Shown here: one piece after another, positions 1-8,961 of the stretch
Position numbering within the stretch: position 1 is the first letter of the stretch
How the letters are laid out: every line of letters starts with the position of its first letter
Assembly: GCA_910579935.1 (NCBI GenBank)
Contig: CAJTVQ010000006.1
Location: forward strand, 1-64,000
Source: an uncultured Lachnospiraceae bacterium
GTDB taxonomy: Bacteria; Bacillota; Clostridia; Lachnospirales; Lachnospiraceae
Reading direction: 5' to 3'
Length of the DNA stretch: 64,000 nt
Notes under the pieces: generated by a model
The model's database searches: none
Told to the model about the DNA's origin: nothing
The model's input: only the letters and a program-made list of their open reading frames with translations
Made by a program: the position numbers and the translations under genes

Positions 1-68
1 TCCATCTTCCGCCTTGCCTTTGTGAACTCATCCTGCGTCAAAGTGTAAAGTTATATCTTAACAGTTCC
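1..68. repeat. 155-bp MITE, partial copy at window edge
   Basis: The first 68 bases match the last part of the 155-bp element found complete at 37946-38100 and 47430-47584, with one difference near the terminus. The end is the inverted-repeat sequence closing in CAGTTCC, followed by TAA (69-71), the expected right target duplication. The left end lies outside the window. Confidence 0.85.
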
Positions 69-145
69 TAAGCGTTTGATAAGAGCTGCCGGACAGTGCG
101 GTTTTTTGGCGGAAATAGTTTCATGGGTTTTCGTCTGTAAACAAG

Positions 146-174
146 TTGAATATTAAAAAGAAAAGGATTATAAT
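146..174 (+). promoter_or_regulatory. Sigma-A-type promoter of the chemotaxis receptor gene
   Basis: TTGAAT (146-151) and TATAAT (169-174) are separated by 17 bp, about 135 bp before the receptor start at 312. This is a housekeeping-type promoter rather than a flagellar sigma-28 type. Confidence 0.6.
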
Positions 175-311
175 GGGCGTATGTCCAGTTCGGAGTGAGA
201 CAGCAGAATTGCGGTGACGCAGCCGTTGGGCAATATAGAGCAGTAATGGGGAAGGAGAAATGAAGTATGGGGGCAGGGAAAGAATTTTAGCGAGAGAGAG
301 GAGAGTATTTA

Positions 312-2015
312 ATGTTAAAAAAAGAAAAGATTGAAAAGAGGCTTGTCAGGTCTTTTTTCACGGTGTCGGCGATTACTGCGGTTGCGGCGATTGTTGGTTT
401 GGCTGCGATTATTGTCGTATCCAGCAGGTATTCTTATGCACTGAAAAATTTTGGGTTTGCACAGGGGGATATTGGAAGGGCGATGTTTGAATTTGCGGAT
501 CTAAGATCATCACTCCGGGCGGCGATCGGTTACGACGATGCGGAAGCCATTGCCACGGTAGTGGAACAGCATGAAGAGATGAAAGCTGCATTTGAGAATA
601 GTTTTGCAAAAATAGAAAATACCATCGTTTCAGAGGATGGCAGGATGACTTATGATTCGATTAAAGAGGAATTGGTTGAGTATTGGAAGTTGGATGCAGA
701 GATTATGGAACTCGGCACGACAACGGACGGGGAACTAAGTGAGCAGGCACAGCAGTTGGCCCTGAATGAACTGGCGGATGCTTATAACAGCATTTATAAT
801 AAACTGGAAGGTCTTCTGGAGGTAAAGGTAAAGGAAGGAAATCGGCTGTCAACGTGGCTTACCGCGGCAAGCGTGATCTTAACAGTCGTGATTGTGGCAG
901 TCATTGTGCTGGCTATTGTGGTTTCCATGCGGATAGGAAGAAATATCGCAAAGAAAATCGCCAATCCTATGCGTGACCTGGGCGGGAGGCTTGAAACATT
1001 TGCAGTGGGCGACCTGACTTCCCCATTCCCGATGACAGATACCGGTGATGAAGTGGAAGAGATGGAAAAACATGCAGTACATATGGCGGATAATCTGAGT
1101 GCGATCATTCATGATATGGGAGAAGTGCTGGCTGAAATGGCCGGAGGGGATTATACGGTACGGTCTAAGATCAGGGAAAAATATACCGGTGATTTCCAGA
1201 AAATGTATGAATCCATGCGAGGGTTAAGGGATCAGATGACGAAAACCCTGCATTCAATCGGAGAGGCTTCGAACCAGGTACAGGCCGGCTCCACAGATCT
1301 GGCGGAGGCATCACAGTGTCTTGCGGAAGGTGCAACAGAGCAGGCCAGCGCAGTGGAAGAGCTGCATGCGACAATCAGTGATATTACTTCAACAATGGAA
1401 AGAAGTGCAGAGAGTGCGGATGAGTCTTATATAAATGCGCAGCGGTATGCAAATCAGGCAGACAGCAGCAGGGAAGAGATGAACGCCATGATGGCCGCCA
1501 TGGAGAGAATTAACGATACTTCCCTGAGGATTGGAAATATCATTTCGGAAATAGAGTCCATTGCGGCCCAGACTAACCTGCTGTCCCTGAACGCTTCCAT
1601 AGAGGCGGCAAGAGCCGGAGAATCGGGCCGCGGTTTTGCAGTGGTTGCGGATCAGATCAGGGAATTGGCAGATCAGAGTGCAAAAGCAGCAGTAAATACA
1701 AGGGAATTAATTGAGGGCTCCATCAGGGAAGTGACGGAAGGAAACCGTGCAGCAGAACATGCGGCGGAGGCGATCATGTCGGTAATGGACGGAATCAAGC
1801 AGATTGCGGAATTTTCCAAAAACCTGAAGGTTATGATGGAAGAGCAGACGGAAGCAATGCGGCAGGCGGAAATCGGTGTAAATCAGATTTCGGAGGTAGT
1901 ACAGAGCAACGCGGCAACCGCAGAACAGGCTTCCGCAACCAGCCAGGAACTGTCGGCACAGGCGATCACACTGGACGGGCTTGTATGCCAGTTTAAATTA
2001 AGGCAGCAGCAGTAA
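312..2015 (+). CDS. Methyl-accepting chemotaxis protein
   Basis: This 567-residue inner-membrane chemoreceptor senses an extracellular ligand and controls CheA. A membrane segment near residues 15-38 is followed by a helical extracellular domain of about 140 residues, a second membrane segment near 182-206, a HAMP region, and a long cytoplasmic signalling coiled coil. The hairpin tip shows the conserved AAQTNLLSLNASIEAARAGE stretch around residues 418-440. A GGAGAG ribosome site precedes the ATG. The ligand domain resembles that of the second receptor at 10513-12258 (both have a G-F-x-Q-G-x-I-G stretch after the first membrane segment), so the two look like paralogues. The ligand cannot be read from sequence. 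Confidence 0.93.
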   Translation: MLKKEKIEKRLVRSFFTVSAITAVAAIVGLAAIIVVSSRYSYALKNFGFAQGDIGRAMFEFADLRSSLRAAIGYDDAEAIATVVEQHEEMKAAFENSFAKIENTIVSEDGRMTYDSIKEELVEYWKLDAEIMELGTTTDGELSEQAQQLALNELADAYNSIYNKLEGLLEVKVKEGNRLSTWLTAASVILTVVIVAVIVLAIVVSMRIGRNIAKKIANPMRDLGGRLETFAVGDLTSPFPMTDTGDEVEEMEKHAVHMADNLSAIIHDMGEVLAEMAGGDYTVRSKIREKYTGDFQKMYESMRGLRDQMTKTLHSIGEASNQVQAGSTDLAEASQCLAEGATEQASAVEELHATISDITSTMERSAESADESYINAQRYANQADSSREEMNAMMAAMERINDTSLRIGNIISEIESIAAQTNLLSLNASIEAARAGESGRGFAVVADQIRELADQSAKAAVNTRELIEGSIREVTEGNRAAEHAAEAIMSVMDGIKQIAEFSKNLKVMMEEQTEAMRQAEIGVNQISEVVQSNAATAEQASATSQELSAQAITLDGLVCQFKLRQQQ

Positions 2016-2161
2016 CGTTACTGTTCACGGTCGAAATGCGCATAAACTGAGCATTTACGACCCGATACAGTGGACCATGCAGGCATCTGCGCCTTGTCGC
2101 AGGCGGCTTTTCATGCGCAAATGCCGCTGCTATGAGCAGCTGAAAGCCGTGAATAGTAACG
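2016..2161. repeat. Family B palindromic repeat, copy 1
   Basis: An imperfect palindrome of about 146 bp begins at the base after the receptor stop codon. Its ends, GTTACTGTTCACGG and CCGTGAATAGTAAC, are inverted repeats, and it contains further hairpins (for example the AAATGC/GCATTT arms near 2035-2062). A diverged second copy at 58989-59134 also follows a stop codon. It may act as a transcript-end structure; no transposase is associated. Confidence 0.8.
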
Positions 2162-2182
2162 GCGACTGATAAAATAAAACGC

Positions 2183-2211
2183 TTGACAATTATCTTTTGA
2201 TTGACTATATT
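2183..2211 (+). promoter_or_regulatory. Promoter of the valS T-box transcript
   Basis: TTGACA (2183-2188) and TATATT (2206-2211) have 17-bp spacing. Transcription would start near 2218, at the beginning of the T-box leader. Confidence 0.65.
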
Positions 2212-2217
2212 ATAGAA

Positions 2218-2516
2218 TATATTGAGCAGAAAGGTAATGACAAAGAGGAGTAAGTACAGCCCCTTAAAAGAGAGAACGGCTCACCGGCTGAAAGGCTGTT
2301 CAAAGAAAGGCGTACGGAAGGTAGCTTTGGAACCGGGAAGCAGAAACGTAAAAATGTAAGTAAGTTTCCACGGTTTATCCCCGTTATCGGATAAAGCTTT
2401 GGTTCTCAGGGAATGCGCAGGGCAGGCTGCGGAAGGAACGAAGCAGCAGAGTGAAAAATAAAGGTGGTACCGCGTATCAACGCCCTTTGCCGTAAGACGG
2501 CAGAGGGCGTTGTTTT
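2218..2516 (+). promoter_or_regulatory. T-box leader of valS
   Basis: The leader carries the conserved T-box sequence AAGGTGGTACCGCG (2461-2474), an AGTA-type stem I element near 2250 and a terminator immediately after. T-box leaders bind uncharged tRNA and release termination when the cognate amino acid is short. The downstream gene is valyl-tRNA synthetase. A GTA triplet near 2320 (in GAAGGTAGC) could be the valine specifier codon, but I did not fold stem I, so this assignment is tentative. Confidence 0.9.
2479..2516 (+). terminator. T-box terminator hairpin
   Basis: The arms AACGCCCTTTGCCGT and ACGGCAGAGGGCGTT form a 15-bp stem with an AAG loop and a following GTTTT run. It is the terminator that competes with the T-box antiterminator. 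Confidence 0.88.
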
Positions 2517-2522
2517 GCCGCC

Positions 2523-2760
2523 AAAGGAATGGAAGGGCGGATGCGGAACTGGAAAAACAGCAGAAGCCCTGCCAGCCCCCAGAGGAAATTATGGCTGCAA
2601 AGCAGACGGAATTTTCTCTGCTGACGAGGGGATGGAAGGGCGGATGCGGAACTGGAAAAACAGCAGAAGCCCTGCCAGCCCCCAGAGGAAATTATGGCTG
2701 CAAAGCAGACGGAATTTTCTCTGCTGACGAGGGGATGGAAGGGCGGATGCGGAACTGGAA
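2523..2760 (+). repeat. Family A repeat, tandem pair upstream of valS
   Basis: Two identical 103-bp units (starts at 2535 and 2638, a third partial start at 2741) lie between the T-box terminator and the valS ribosome site. Each unit opens with GGGCGGATGCGGAACTGGAA and contains a GCTGC-AAA-GCAG hairpin and CAGCAG/CTGCTG arms. The final partial unit runs into the TAGGAGG site of valS. Related units are at 6808-7048, 8826-8945 and 55251-55375, all immediately upstream of a gene. Confidence 0.9.
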
Positions 2761-2773
2761 TAGGAGGCAGACT

Positions 2774-5458
2774 ATGAGCAAAGAACTGGCAAAGACCTAC
2801 GACCCGAAAGGGATCGAAGACAAGCTGTATCAGAAATGGCTGGACAAAAAATATTTCCATGCGGAAGTTGACAGGAGCAGGAAACCTTTTACCATCGTGA
2901 TCCCGCCCCCGAATATTACAGGGCAGCTGCATATGGGACACGCATTGGACAATACGATGCAGGACATTCTGATCCGTTTTAAACGGATGCAGGGATATAA
3001 TGCCCTTTGGCAGCCGGGTACGGACCATGCGTCCATTGCCACGGAAGTGAAGATCATAGAAACGTTGAAGGAAGAAGGAATAAACAAGGAAGACCTGGGC
3101 AGGGAAGGTTTCTTGGAACGCGCCTGGGAGTGGAAGAAGGAGTACGGGGGAAAGATCATCAGTCAGCTGAAGAAGCTGGGCTCCTCCTGCGACTGGGACA
3201 GAGAACGCTTTACGATGGATGAGGGCTGCAACAGGGCCGTTACAGAAGTGTTCTGCAAGATGCATGAAAAAGGATGGATATACAAGGGCAGCCGGATCAT
3301 CAACTGGTGTCCGGTGTGCAATACTTCCATTTCCGATGCGGAGGTGGAATATGAGGAACAGGCGGGACATTTCTGGCATATCAAGTATCCTTTGATGGAT
3401 GAGAACGGGCAGCCCAGTACAACGGAATTTCTGGAATTTGCTACCACCCGTCCGGAGACGATGTTAGGCGATACGGCAGTGGCTGTCAATCCGGAGGATG
3501 AAAGATACCGCCATTTAAAGGGTAGGAAAGTCCTGCTTCCCATTATCAACCGGGAGATTCCGATCGTGGAGGATTCTTATGTGGATATGGAATTCGGTAC
3601 GGGTGTGGTTAAGATTACACCGGCGCACGACCCGAACGACTTCGAGGTGGGAAAGAGACATGATCTGCCGGAAATCAATATCATGAATGACGATGCGACC
3701 ATCAATGCCAACGGGGGAAAATTTGAGGGAATGGACCGCTATGAAGCCAGGGCTGCCATCGTCAAAAAACTGGATGAAATGGGATTGTTAGTGAAAATCG
3801 AAGATTATTCCCATAACGTGGGTACCCATGACCGGTGCGGGACGACCATAGAACCGCTGATCAAAAAACAGTGGTTCGTGAAAATGGAGGAACTGATAAA
3901 GCCTGCGGCAGAGGCGGTTAAAAATGGGGAGATCAGACTGGTGCCGGAACGTATGGATAAGATCTATTTCAACTGGACCGACAATATACGCGACTGGTGC
4001 ATCAGCCGTCAGTTATGGTGGGGACACAGGATTCCGGCTTATTACTGTGATAAATGCGGGGAAACCATAGTGGCAAAAGAGCTGCCGCAGGTATGCCCCA
4101 AGTGCGGGTGCGAACATTTTACGCAGGATCCGGATACGCTGGATACGTGGTTCTCGTCTGCATTGTGGCCGTTCTCCACGCTGGGTTGGCCGGAGAAGAC
4201 GGAAGATCTGGATTATTTTTATCCTACGGATGTGCTGGTAACGGGATATGATATCATTTTCTTCTGGGTCATCCGGATGATCTTCTCCGGTTATGAGCAG
4301 ATGAAGGAGAAACCTTTCCATACCGTACTTTTCCATGGGCTGGTAAGGGATTCGCAGGGAAGGAAAATGAGTAAATCACTCGGAAACGGCATTGATCCGC
4401 TGGAAATCATCGACCGGTACGGGGCGGATGCGCTGCGGCTGACTCTGATAACCGGCAATGCACCCGGAAATGATATGCGGTTCTATTATGAAAAAGTGGA
4501 AGCGAGCCGGAATTTTGCCAACAAAGTGTGGAATGCTTCCCGCTTCATTATGATGAATATGGAGACGGGCAGCGACGGGGAAACGGCAGCGGACGGATTC
4601 CCGCTGGAGGAACTGGAACCGGTGGACCAGTGGATCCTGTCCCGTCTGAACCGTCTGATAAAAGAAGCGACCGATAATATGGAACATTACGAGCTGGGAA
4701 TTGCGGTACAGAAAGTATATGATTTTATATGGGATGAATTCTGTGACTGGTATATTGAAATGGTGAAGCCGAGGCTTTACAATTCCGATGATGCCCGGAG
4801 CCGGAAAGCGGCTCTTTGGACGCTGAAACATGTACTGATCGATGCGCTGAAACTGCTGCATCCGTACATGCCTTTTGTCACGGAAGAAATTTTCTGTTCC
4901 CTCCAGTCAGAAGAGGAATCCATTATGATTTCCTCATGGCCGGTATATCAGGAGGAACGGAATTTTGCAAAAGAGGAAAAAGATATCGAAACCATCAAAG
5001 AAGCGGTGCGCGGTATCCGGAATGTGCGGACGCAGATGAATGTGGTGCCCAGCCGGAAAGCCGGAGTATACGTGGTAAGCGGGGATGCAGGCATCCGCAG
5101 GACATTTGAGGAAGGAAAGCTGTTCTTTGCATCTTTAGCCTATGCTTCCGATGTGGCGATTCAGGAGGATAAACAGGGGATAGCAGACGATGCGGTATCG
5201 GTGGTGATTCCGGGCGCTACGCTGTATATTCCTTTTGCAGAACTGGTGGATATCAGACAGGAGACAGAACGTCTGAAAAAAGAAGAAAAGCGTCTGCAGG
5301 GAGAATTGGACCGTGTCAACGGTATGTTGAAAAACGAGAAATTCATTTCGAAGGCACCGGAGGCAAAAATCGCGGAAGAAAAAGAAAAGTTGGAAAAATA
5401 CACGCGGATGATGGAGCAGGTAAAACAGCGTCTGGGGCAGCTTGAAAGTGGGGATTAG
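2774..5458 (+). CDS. valS: Valyl-tRNA synthetase
   Basis: The enzyme charges tRNA-Val with valine in the cytoplasm. The 894-residue product has the class I signature HMGH in LHMGHALDN near residue 53, a CP1 editing domain, the KMSKS motif (GRKMSKSLGNG) near residue 530, an anticodon-binding domain, and a C-terminal coiled coil (LKKEEKRLQGELDRV). The ATG at 2774 is preceded by TAGGAGG and begins MSKELAKTYDP, typical of the family. An upstream in-frame extension through the family A repeats exists but is not expected to be translated. The T-box makes its expression depend on uncharged tRNA. folC follows after 29 bp. Confidence 0.97.
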   Translation: MSKELAKTYDPKGIEDKLYQKWLDKKYFHAEVDRSRKPFTIVIPPPNITGQLHMGHALDNTMQDILIRFKRMQGYNALWQPGTDHASIATEVKIIETLKEEGINKEDLGREGFLERAWEWKKEYGGKIISQLKKLGSSCDWDRERFTMDEGCNRAVTEVFCKMHEKGWIYKGSRIINWCPVCNTSISDAEVEYEEQAGHFWHIKYPLMDENGQPSTTEFLEFATTRPETMLGDTAVAVNPEDERYRHLKGRKVLLPIINREIPIVEDSYVDMEFGTGVVKITPAHDPNDFEVGKRHDLPEINIMNDDATINANGGKFEGMDRYEARAAIVKKLDEMGLLVKIEDYSHNVGTHDRCGTTIEPLIKKQWFVKMEELIKPAAEAVKNGEIRLVPERMDKIYFNWTDNIRDWCISRQLWWGHRIPAYYCDKCGETIVAKELPQVCPKCGCEHFTQDPDTLDTWFSSALWPFSTLGWPEKTEDLDYFYPTDVLVTGYDIIFFWVIRMIFSGYEQMKEKPFHTVLFHGLVRDSQGRKMSKSLGNGIDPLEIIDRYGADALRLTLITGNAPGNDMRFYYEKVEASRNFANKVWNASRFIMMNMETGSDGETAADGFPLEELEPVDQWILSRLNRLIKEATDNMEHYELGIAVQKVYDFIWDEFCDWYIEMVKPRLYNSDDARSRKAALWTLKHVLIDALKLLHPYMPFVTEEIFCSLQSEEESIMISSWPVYQEERNFAKEEKDIETIKEAVRGIRNVRTQMNVVPSRKAGVYVVSGDAGIRRTFEEGKLFFASLAYASDVAIQEDKQGIADDAVSVVIPGATLYIPFAELVDIRQETERLKKEEKRLQGELDRVNGMLKNEKFISKAPEAKIAEEKEKLEKYTRMMEQVKQRLGQLESGD

Positions 5459-5487
5459 GACAGGAAGAGGAAGCAGGATACAAAGCA

Positions 5488-6834
5488 ATGAATTGGAATT
5501 CCTATGAAGAGGCGGAAGCTTTTCTTTTGGAAGTGCCGAAGTTCACCAGAAAAAACAGTCTGGAAGAAACCGGACTGTTTCTGGAGGCGCTTGGTTCACC
5601 GGAAGAAAGCTGTAAAATTATTCATGTAGCAGGCACAAACGGAAAGGGGTCCGTTTGTGCCTACTTGTGTTCCATTTTGAAAGAAGCGGGATGCCGGACG
5701 GGGATGTTCACATCTCCCCATCTGGTGGAAATGAGGGAACGCTTCCGGGTGGATGGAGAAATCATTTCAAAAGAGCGGTTCCTTTGGGGGCTTTCTTTTG
5801 TGATGGAACGTTTGAAGAAAGTCAGGAAGGCAGCCGGCAGGCCGGAATACCATCCGACTTTTTTCGAACTTTTATTTTTAATGGGCATGGTCATTTTCCG
5901 GGAAGAAAAAGTGGAATACCTGCTGATGGAGACGGGGCTGGGAGGAAGACTGGATGCGACCAATGCAGTGAAACATCCCATTCTCACCGTCATTACGGAA
6001 ATCGGCATGGACCATATGGAGTATCTGGGAGACACCATAGAGCAGATTGCAGGCGAAAAAGCAGGAATCCTGAAGGCAGGAGTTCCCGTCGTTTTCTGCG
6101 ATAAAAGAAAGGAAGCTTCCGAGGTAATACGCAAAAGGGCGGAAATACTGGAAAACAGAGTGGTTGCAATAGGAAAAAAGGATTATTTTTATAGGAAATT
6201 AACAAATAAAAGCATTGATTTTTCCATGCAATCTCGGTATTATGATTATATTAGGCTTTCGTTGGCTACCACGGCATTATATCAGATTGAAAATGCAGCG
6301 GTAGCGGTACGCTGTACAGAGGAACTGCGGAGGCAGTCCGTGGACAGACGCATCCTGTCCATGACAGGGGAACAGATTCAGAAAGGTTTGAAGGAAACCG
6401 TCTGGGAGGGCAGGATGGAGGAAGTGCTTCCTCATATCTTTGTAGACGGAGCCCATAACGAAGACGGTATACGGGCATTTGCGGAATCGGTAGCAGCAGA
6501 TGGATGCAAAGGCAGAAGAATTTTGGTTTTTTCCGCCGTGGCGGACAAGGAGTATGAGAAAATGATAGGGATTCTGCAGGACAGGCAGCTGTTTGATGCT
6601 GTCGGGGTTGTAGGAATCCACAGTGAAAGGGCAGCAAAGCCGGAAAAGTTACAGGAGTTATTCGATACCGGCAAGGGAATGGCAGAAACCATGTTTTTCA
6701 AAGATATGGCGGAAGCGCTGCCGGAACTGCAAAAAAGGAAAGAAAACGATGACTATATATATATAGCGGGATCGCTTTACCTTGTTGGAGAGGTCAAGAA
6801 AGTGGCAGGGCGGATGCGGAACTGGAATAAATAA
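5488..6834 (+). CDS. folC: Folylpolyglutamate synthase / dihydrofolate synthase
   Basis: This Mur-ligase-family cytosolic enzyme adds glutamate to folates using ATP. The 448 residues include the ATP-binding GTNGKGSVCAYL near residue 50, the ETGLGGRLDATN stretch, and FVDGAHNEDG in the C-terminal domain. The valS-folC order is common in Firmicutes. The last residues (GRMRNWNK) are encoded by the start of the family A repeat at 6808, so the native C-terminus appears to have been replaced or fixed by the repeat. Confidence 0.95.
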   Translation: MNWNSYEEAEAFLLEVPKFTRKNSLEETGLFLEALGSPEESCKIIHVAGTNGKGSVCAYLCSILKEAGCRTGMFTSPHLVEMRERFRVDGEIISKERFLWGLSFVMERLKKVRKAAGRPEYHPTFFELLFLMGMVIFREEKVEYLLMETGLGGRLDATNAVKHPILTVITEIGMDHMEYLGDTIEQIAGEKAGILKAGVPVVFCDKRKEASEVIRKRAEILENRVVAIGKKDYFYRKLTNKSIDFSMQSRYYDYIRLSLATTALYQIENAAVAVRCTEELRRQSVDRRILSMTGEQIQKGLKETVWEGRMEEVLPHIFVDGAHNEDGIRAFAESVAADGCKGRRILVFSAVADKEYEKMIGILQDRQLFDAVGVVGIHSERAAKPEKLQELFDTGKGMAETMFFKDMAEALPELQKRKENDDYIYIAGSLYLVGEVKKVAGRMRNWNK

Positions 6835-7048
6835 AAACAGCAGAAGCGTGAACAGCCCCCAGAGGAAATTATGGCTGCGAAGCAGACGGAATTTTCTCTG
6901 CTGAGAAGGGGCTGGCAGGGCGGATGCGGAACTGGAATAAATAAAAACAGCAGAAGCGTGAACAGCCCCCAGAGGAAATTATGGCTGCGAAGCAGACGGA
7001 ATTTTCTCTGCTGAGAAGGGGCTGGCAGGGCGGATGCGGAACTGGAAT
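6808..7048 (+). repeat. Family A repeat, tandem pair downstream of folC
   Basis: Two identical 110-bp units (starts 6808 and 6918, third partial start 7028) overlap the folC 3' end and run into the AGGAGG site of the next gene. Compared with the valS copies they have a TAAATA insertion and other arms: CAGCCCC pairs with GGGGCTG, CAGAG with CTCTG, and GCTGC-GAA-GCAG forms an inner hairpin. Units are identical within a locus but differ between loci, so each pair arose by local duplication or is homogenised locally. Confidence 0.9.
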
Positions 7049-7061
7049 AGGAGGAGCACGG

Positions 7062-7271
7062 ATGATCAATTTCGAGGAAGAATTGAAGAAGTTTCATCCC
7101 AGTCTGGAAGTAGAGGATGCGGAAGAGGCTATTTATAATCAGGATTTGACGGATATGGCAGATATATTGGTAAAGATGATAAGCGATGTCAGCAGGGAGT
7201 CTTATAACAGCCGCCAGCCGGCGCACCGGGAGACTCCGGCTCAGGACGAAGAAGATTCATTAGAAGAATAG
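7062..7271 (+). CDS. Conserved-looking small acidic protein
   Basis: A 69-residue acidic protein (starts MINFEEELKKF, ends DEEDSLEE) with no family I recognise and no membrane segment. The ATG at 7062 has a strong AATAGGAGG site at the edge of the family A repeat. An in-frame ATG at 6981 lies inside the repeat and is not chosen. The TPR gene follows after 10 bp, so the two are probably co-transcribed. Confidence 0.75.
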   Translation: MINFEEELKKFHPSLEVEDAEEAIYNQDLTDMADILVKMISDVSRESYNSRQPAHRETPAQDEEDSLEE

Positions 7272-7281
7272 GGGGAACGGC

Positions 7282-8712
7282 ATGATATGTTATAATTGCG
7301 GGTGCCGTTTATCGGAACACGATTTCTGTACTGCCTGCGGGGCGGATGTAACGATTTATAAGAAAATAATGCATATATCCAACCGTTTCTATAACGACGG
7401 TTTGGAAAAAGCACAGGTAAGGGATCTGACCGGAGCAATTACCAGCCTTCGTCAGTGTTTGAAATTCAACAAGAACCATGTAGAAGCGAGAAACCTGCTC
7501 GGACTGGTCTATTTTGAGATGGGGGAAGTGGTAGCGGCCCTCAGCGAGTGGGTCATCAGCAAGAATTTAAGACCGAAGAAGAACATTGCCGATGACTATA
7601 TCAACATGATTCAGACCAATCAGTCCCGCCTGGATTCCATTAACCAGACAATCAAGAAGTACAACCAGGCGTTGCTGTACTGCCATCAGCAGAGTCTGGA
7701 CCTGGCCATTATACAGCTGAAGAAAGTGCTGTCACTGAATCCGAAGTTCGTGAGGGCGCATCAGCTGCTAGCGCTTTTGTACATCAACAGTGAGGAATGG
7801 GAACGGGCGCGAAGGGAATTATACAAATGCAGTCAGATCGATACCAATAATACGATTACCATGCGCTACCTGAAGGAAGTAGAGCATATGCTGGCACCGG
7901 AGGAAGGCGGCAAGGCATCCTCAAAGAAAAGAAACAAGCCAGGGGACGTCATTAAGTACCAGAGCGGCAACGAAACCATTATACAGCCGATGAATGTGAA
8001 GGAATCCAAGGGAGTGTCCACGGTAGTCAATATGGCAATCGGTATACTGATCGGTCTTGCTGCGGCATGGTTTCTCATTCTGCCGGCGAGGATACAGTCT
8101 GCACAGGCTTCCATGGACGAAGATTTACGGGAAGTCAGCGAACAGCTGGATGCCAAAACAGCCACCATAGGAGAATTGGAGCAGCAGGTTAAGGAACTGA
8201 CAGATAAAAATGTTTCAATACAGGCGGATTTGGACGGCTATGTCGGTACGGACGGGGCTTTACAGGCAATGGATAAGCTGCTTGTGGCGGCAAGTGCATA
8301 TCTGACGGATCCGGGCCAGGTAATGCAGGTAGCGGAATCTTTGGATGAAATAGATATGGAGGAATTAGGGGATACGGTATCAGAGGATTTCAAGACACTT
8401 TATGAAAGATTGACTACTTTGGTCGGACCTGAACTTGCCAAGGCATATTATGATGAAGGATATGAATTATACAGTCAGGAACAGTATGCGGCGGCACTTC
8501 CGATCTTAGTCAAGGCCCACCAGTATGATGAAAGTAACGGAGATGCATTGTACTATTTGGCACATTGCTACCGCTTTACGAATAACAATGCAAAAGCAAA
8601 AGAAGCTTATGAACAGGTGATAGAGCAATTCCCGGGAACGGAGAAGGCAAGGAATTCCAGACGTTTTCTAACGGAACTGGAAAATGCGGATCAATCAACG
8701 GCAGTCAGATAA
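7282..8712 (+). CDS. Zinc-ribbon TPR membrane protein
   Basis: The 476-residue protein begins with a zinc ribbon (Cys at 3, 6, 16 and 19 in CYNCG and CTACG) followed by several TPR-like helical repeats (residues about 30-205). One membrane segment lies near 250-268 (IGILIGLAAAWFLI), then a coiled coil (about 270-315) and a second TPR group near the C-terminus (about 385-460). The layout suggests a membrane-anchored scaffold with TPR domains on both sides. Its role is unknown. A terminator follows at 8764. Confidence 0.85.
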   Translation: MICYNCGCRLSEHDFCTACGADVTIYKKIMHISNRFYNDGLEKAQVRDLTGAITSLRQCLKFNKNHVEARNLLGLVYFEMGEVVAALSEWVISKNLRPKKNIADDYINMIQTNQSRLDSINQTIKKYNQALLYCHQQSLDLAIIQLKKVLSLNPKFVRAHQLLALLYINSEEWERARRELYKCSQIDTNNTITMRYLKEVEHMLAPEEGGKASSKKRNKPGDVIKYQSGNETIIQPMNVKESKGVSTVVNMAIGILIGLAAAWFLILPARIQSAQASMDEDLREVSEQLDAKTATIGELEQQVKELTDKNVSIQADLDGYVGTDGALQAMDKLLVAASAYLTDPGQVMQVAESLDEIDMEELGDTVSEDFKTLYERLTTLVGPELAKAYYDEGYELYSQEQYAAALPILVKAHQYDESNGDALYYLAHCYRFTNNNAKAKEAYEQVIEQFPGTEKARNSRRFLTELENADQSTAVR

Positions 8713-8763
8713 GTTCCGTGGCGATCCGCCTTCCGGCAGAAGGAATCGTGCGGTAAATACGGA

Positions 8764-8793
8764 AGAGGACATAGCAGATATGTTCTCTTTTTT
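8764..8793 (+). terminator. Rho-independent terminator after the TPR gene
   Basis: Arms AGAGGACATA (8764-8773) and TATGTTCTCT (8779-8788) pair with one G-U and are followed by a T run. It separates the TPR transcript from the spoIIA operon. Confidence 0.8.
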
Positions 8794-8825
8794 GTACGCT
8801 GATTATCTGCAGAACCAGAATAAAA

Positions 8826-8945
8826 AACAGCAGTAGCCCGGACAGCCCCCAGAGGAAATAGCGGCTGCGAAGCAGACGGAATTTTCTCTGCCGGAAAGGG
8901 GCCGGAAGGGCGGATGAGGAACTGGAATAAAGACGGAACTGGAAT
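8826..8945 (+). repeat. Family A repeat, single copy upstream of spoIIAA
   Basis: One diverged unit shares the CAGCCCCCAGAGGAAAT and GCAGACGGAATTTTCTCTG blocks. It ends in GGGCGGATGAGGAACTGGAAT, followed by a short duplicate GACGGAACTGGAATAAG that runs into the AAGGAG site of spoIIAA. Confidence 0.85.
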
Positions 8946-8961
8946 AAGAAAGGAGAGAGGT

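Noticed and set aside
2464..2727. 87-residue plus-strand frame in the T-box/repeat region
   Set aside because: It consists only of translated repeat units and T-box sequence.
2510..2773. In-frame upstream extension of valS by 88 residues
   Set aside because: It runs through the T-box terminator and the family A repeats; the start at 2774 has a strong ribosome site and matches normal ValS.
6869..7226. Minus-strand frames across the folC repeats
   Set aside because: They come from repeat sequence read backwards, with no ribosome site or protein-like features.
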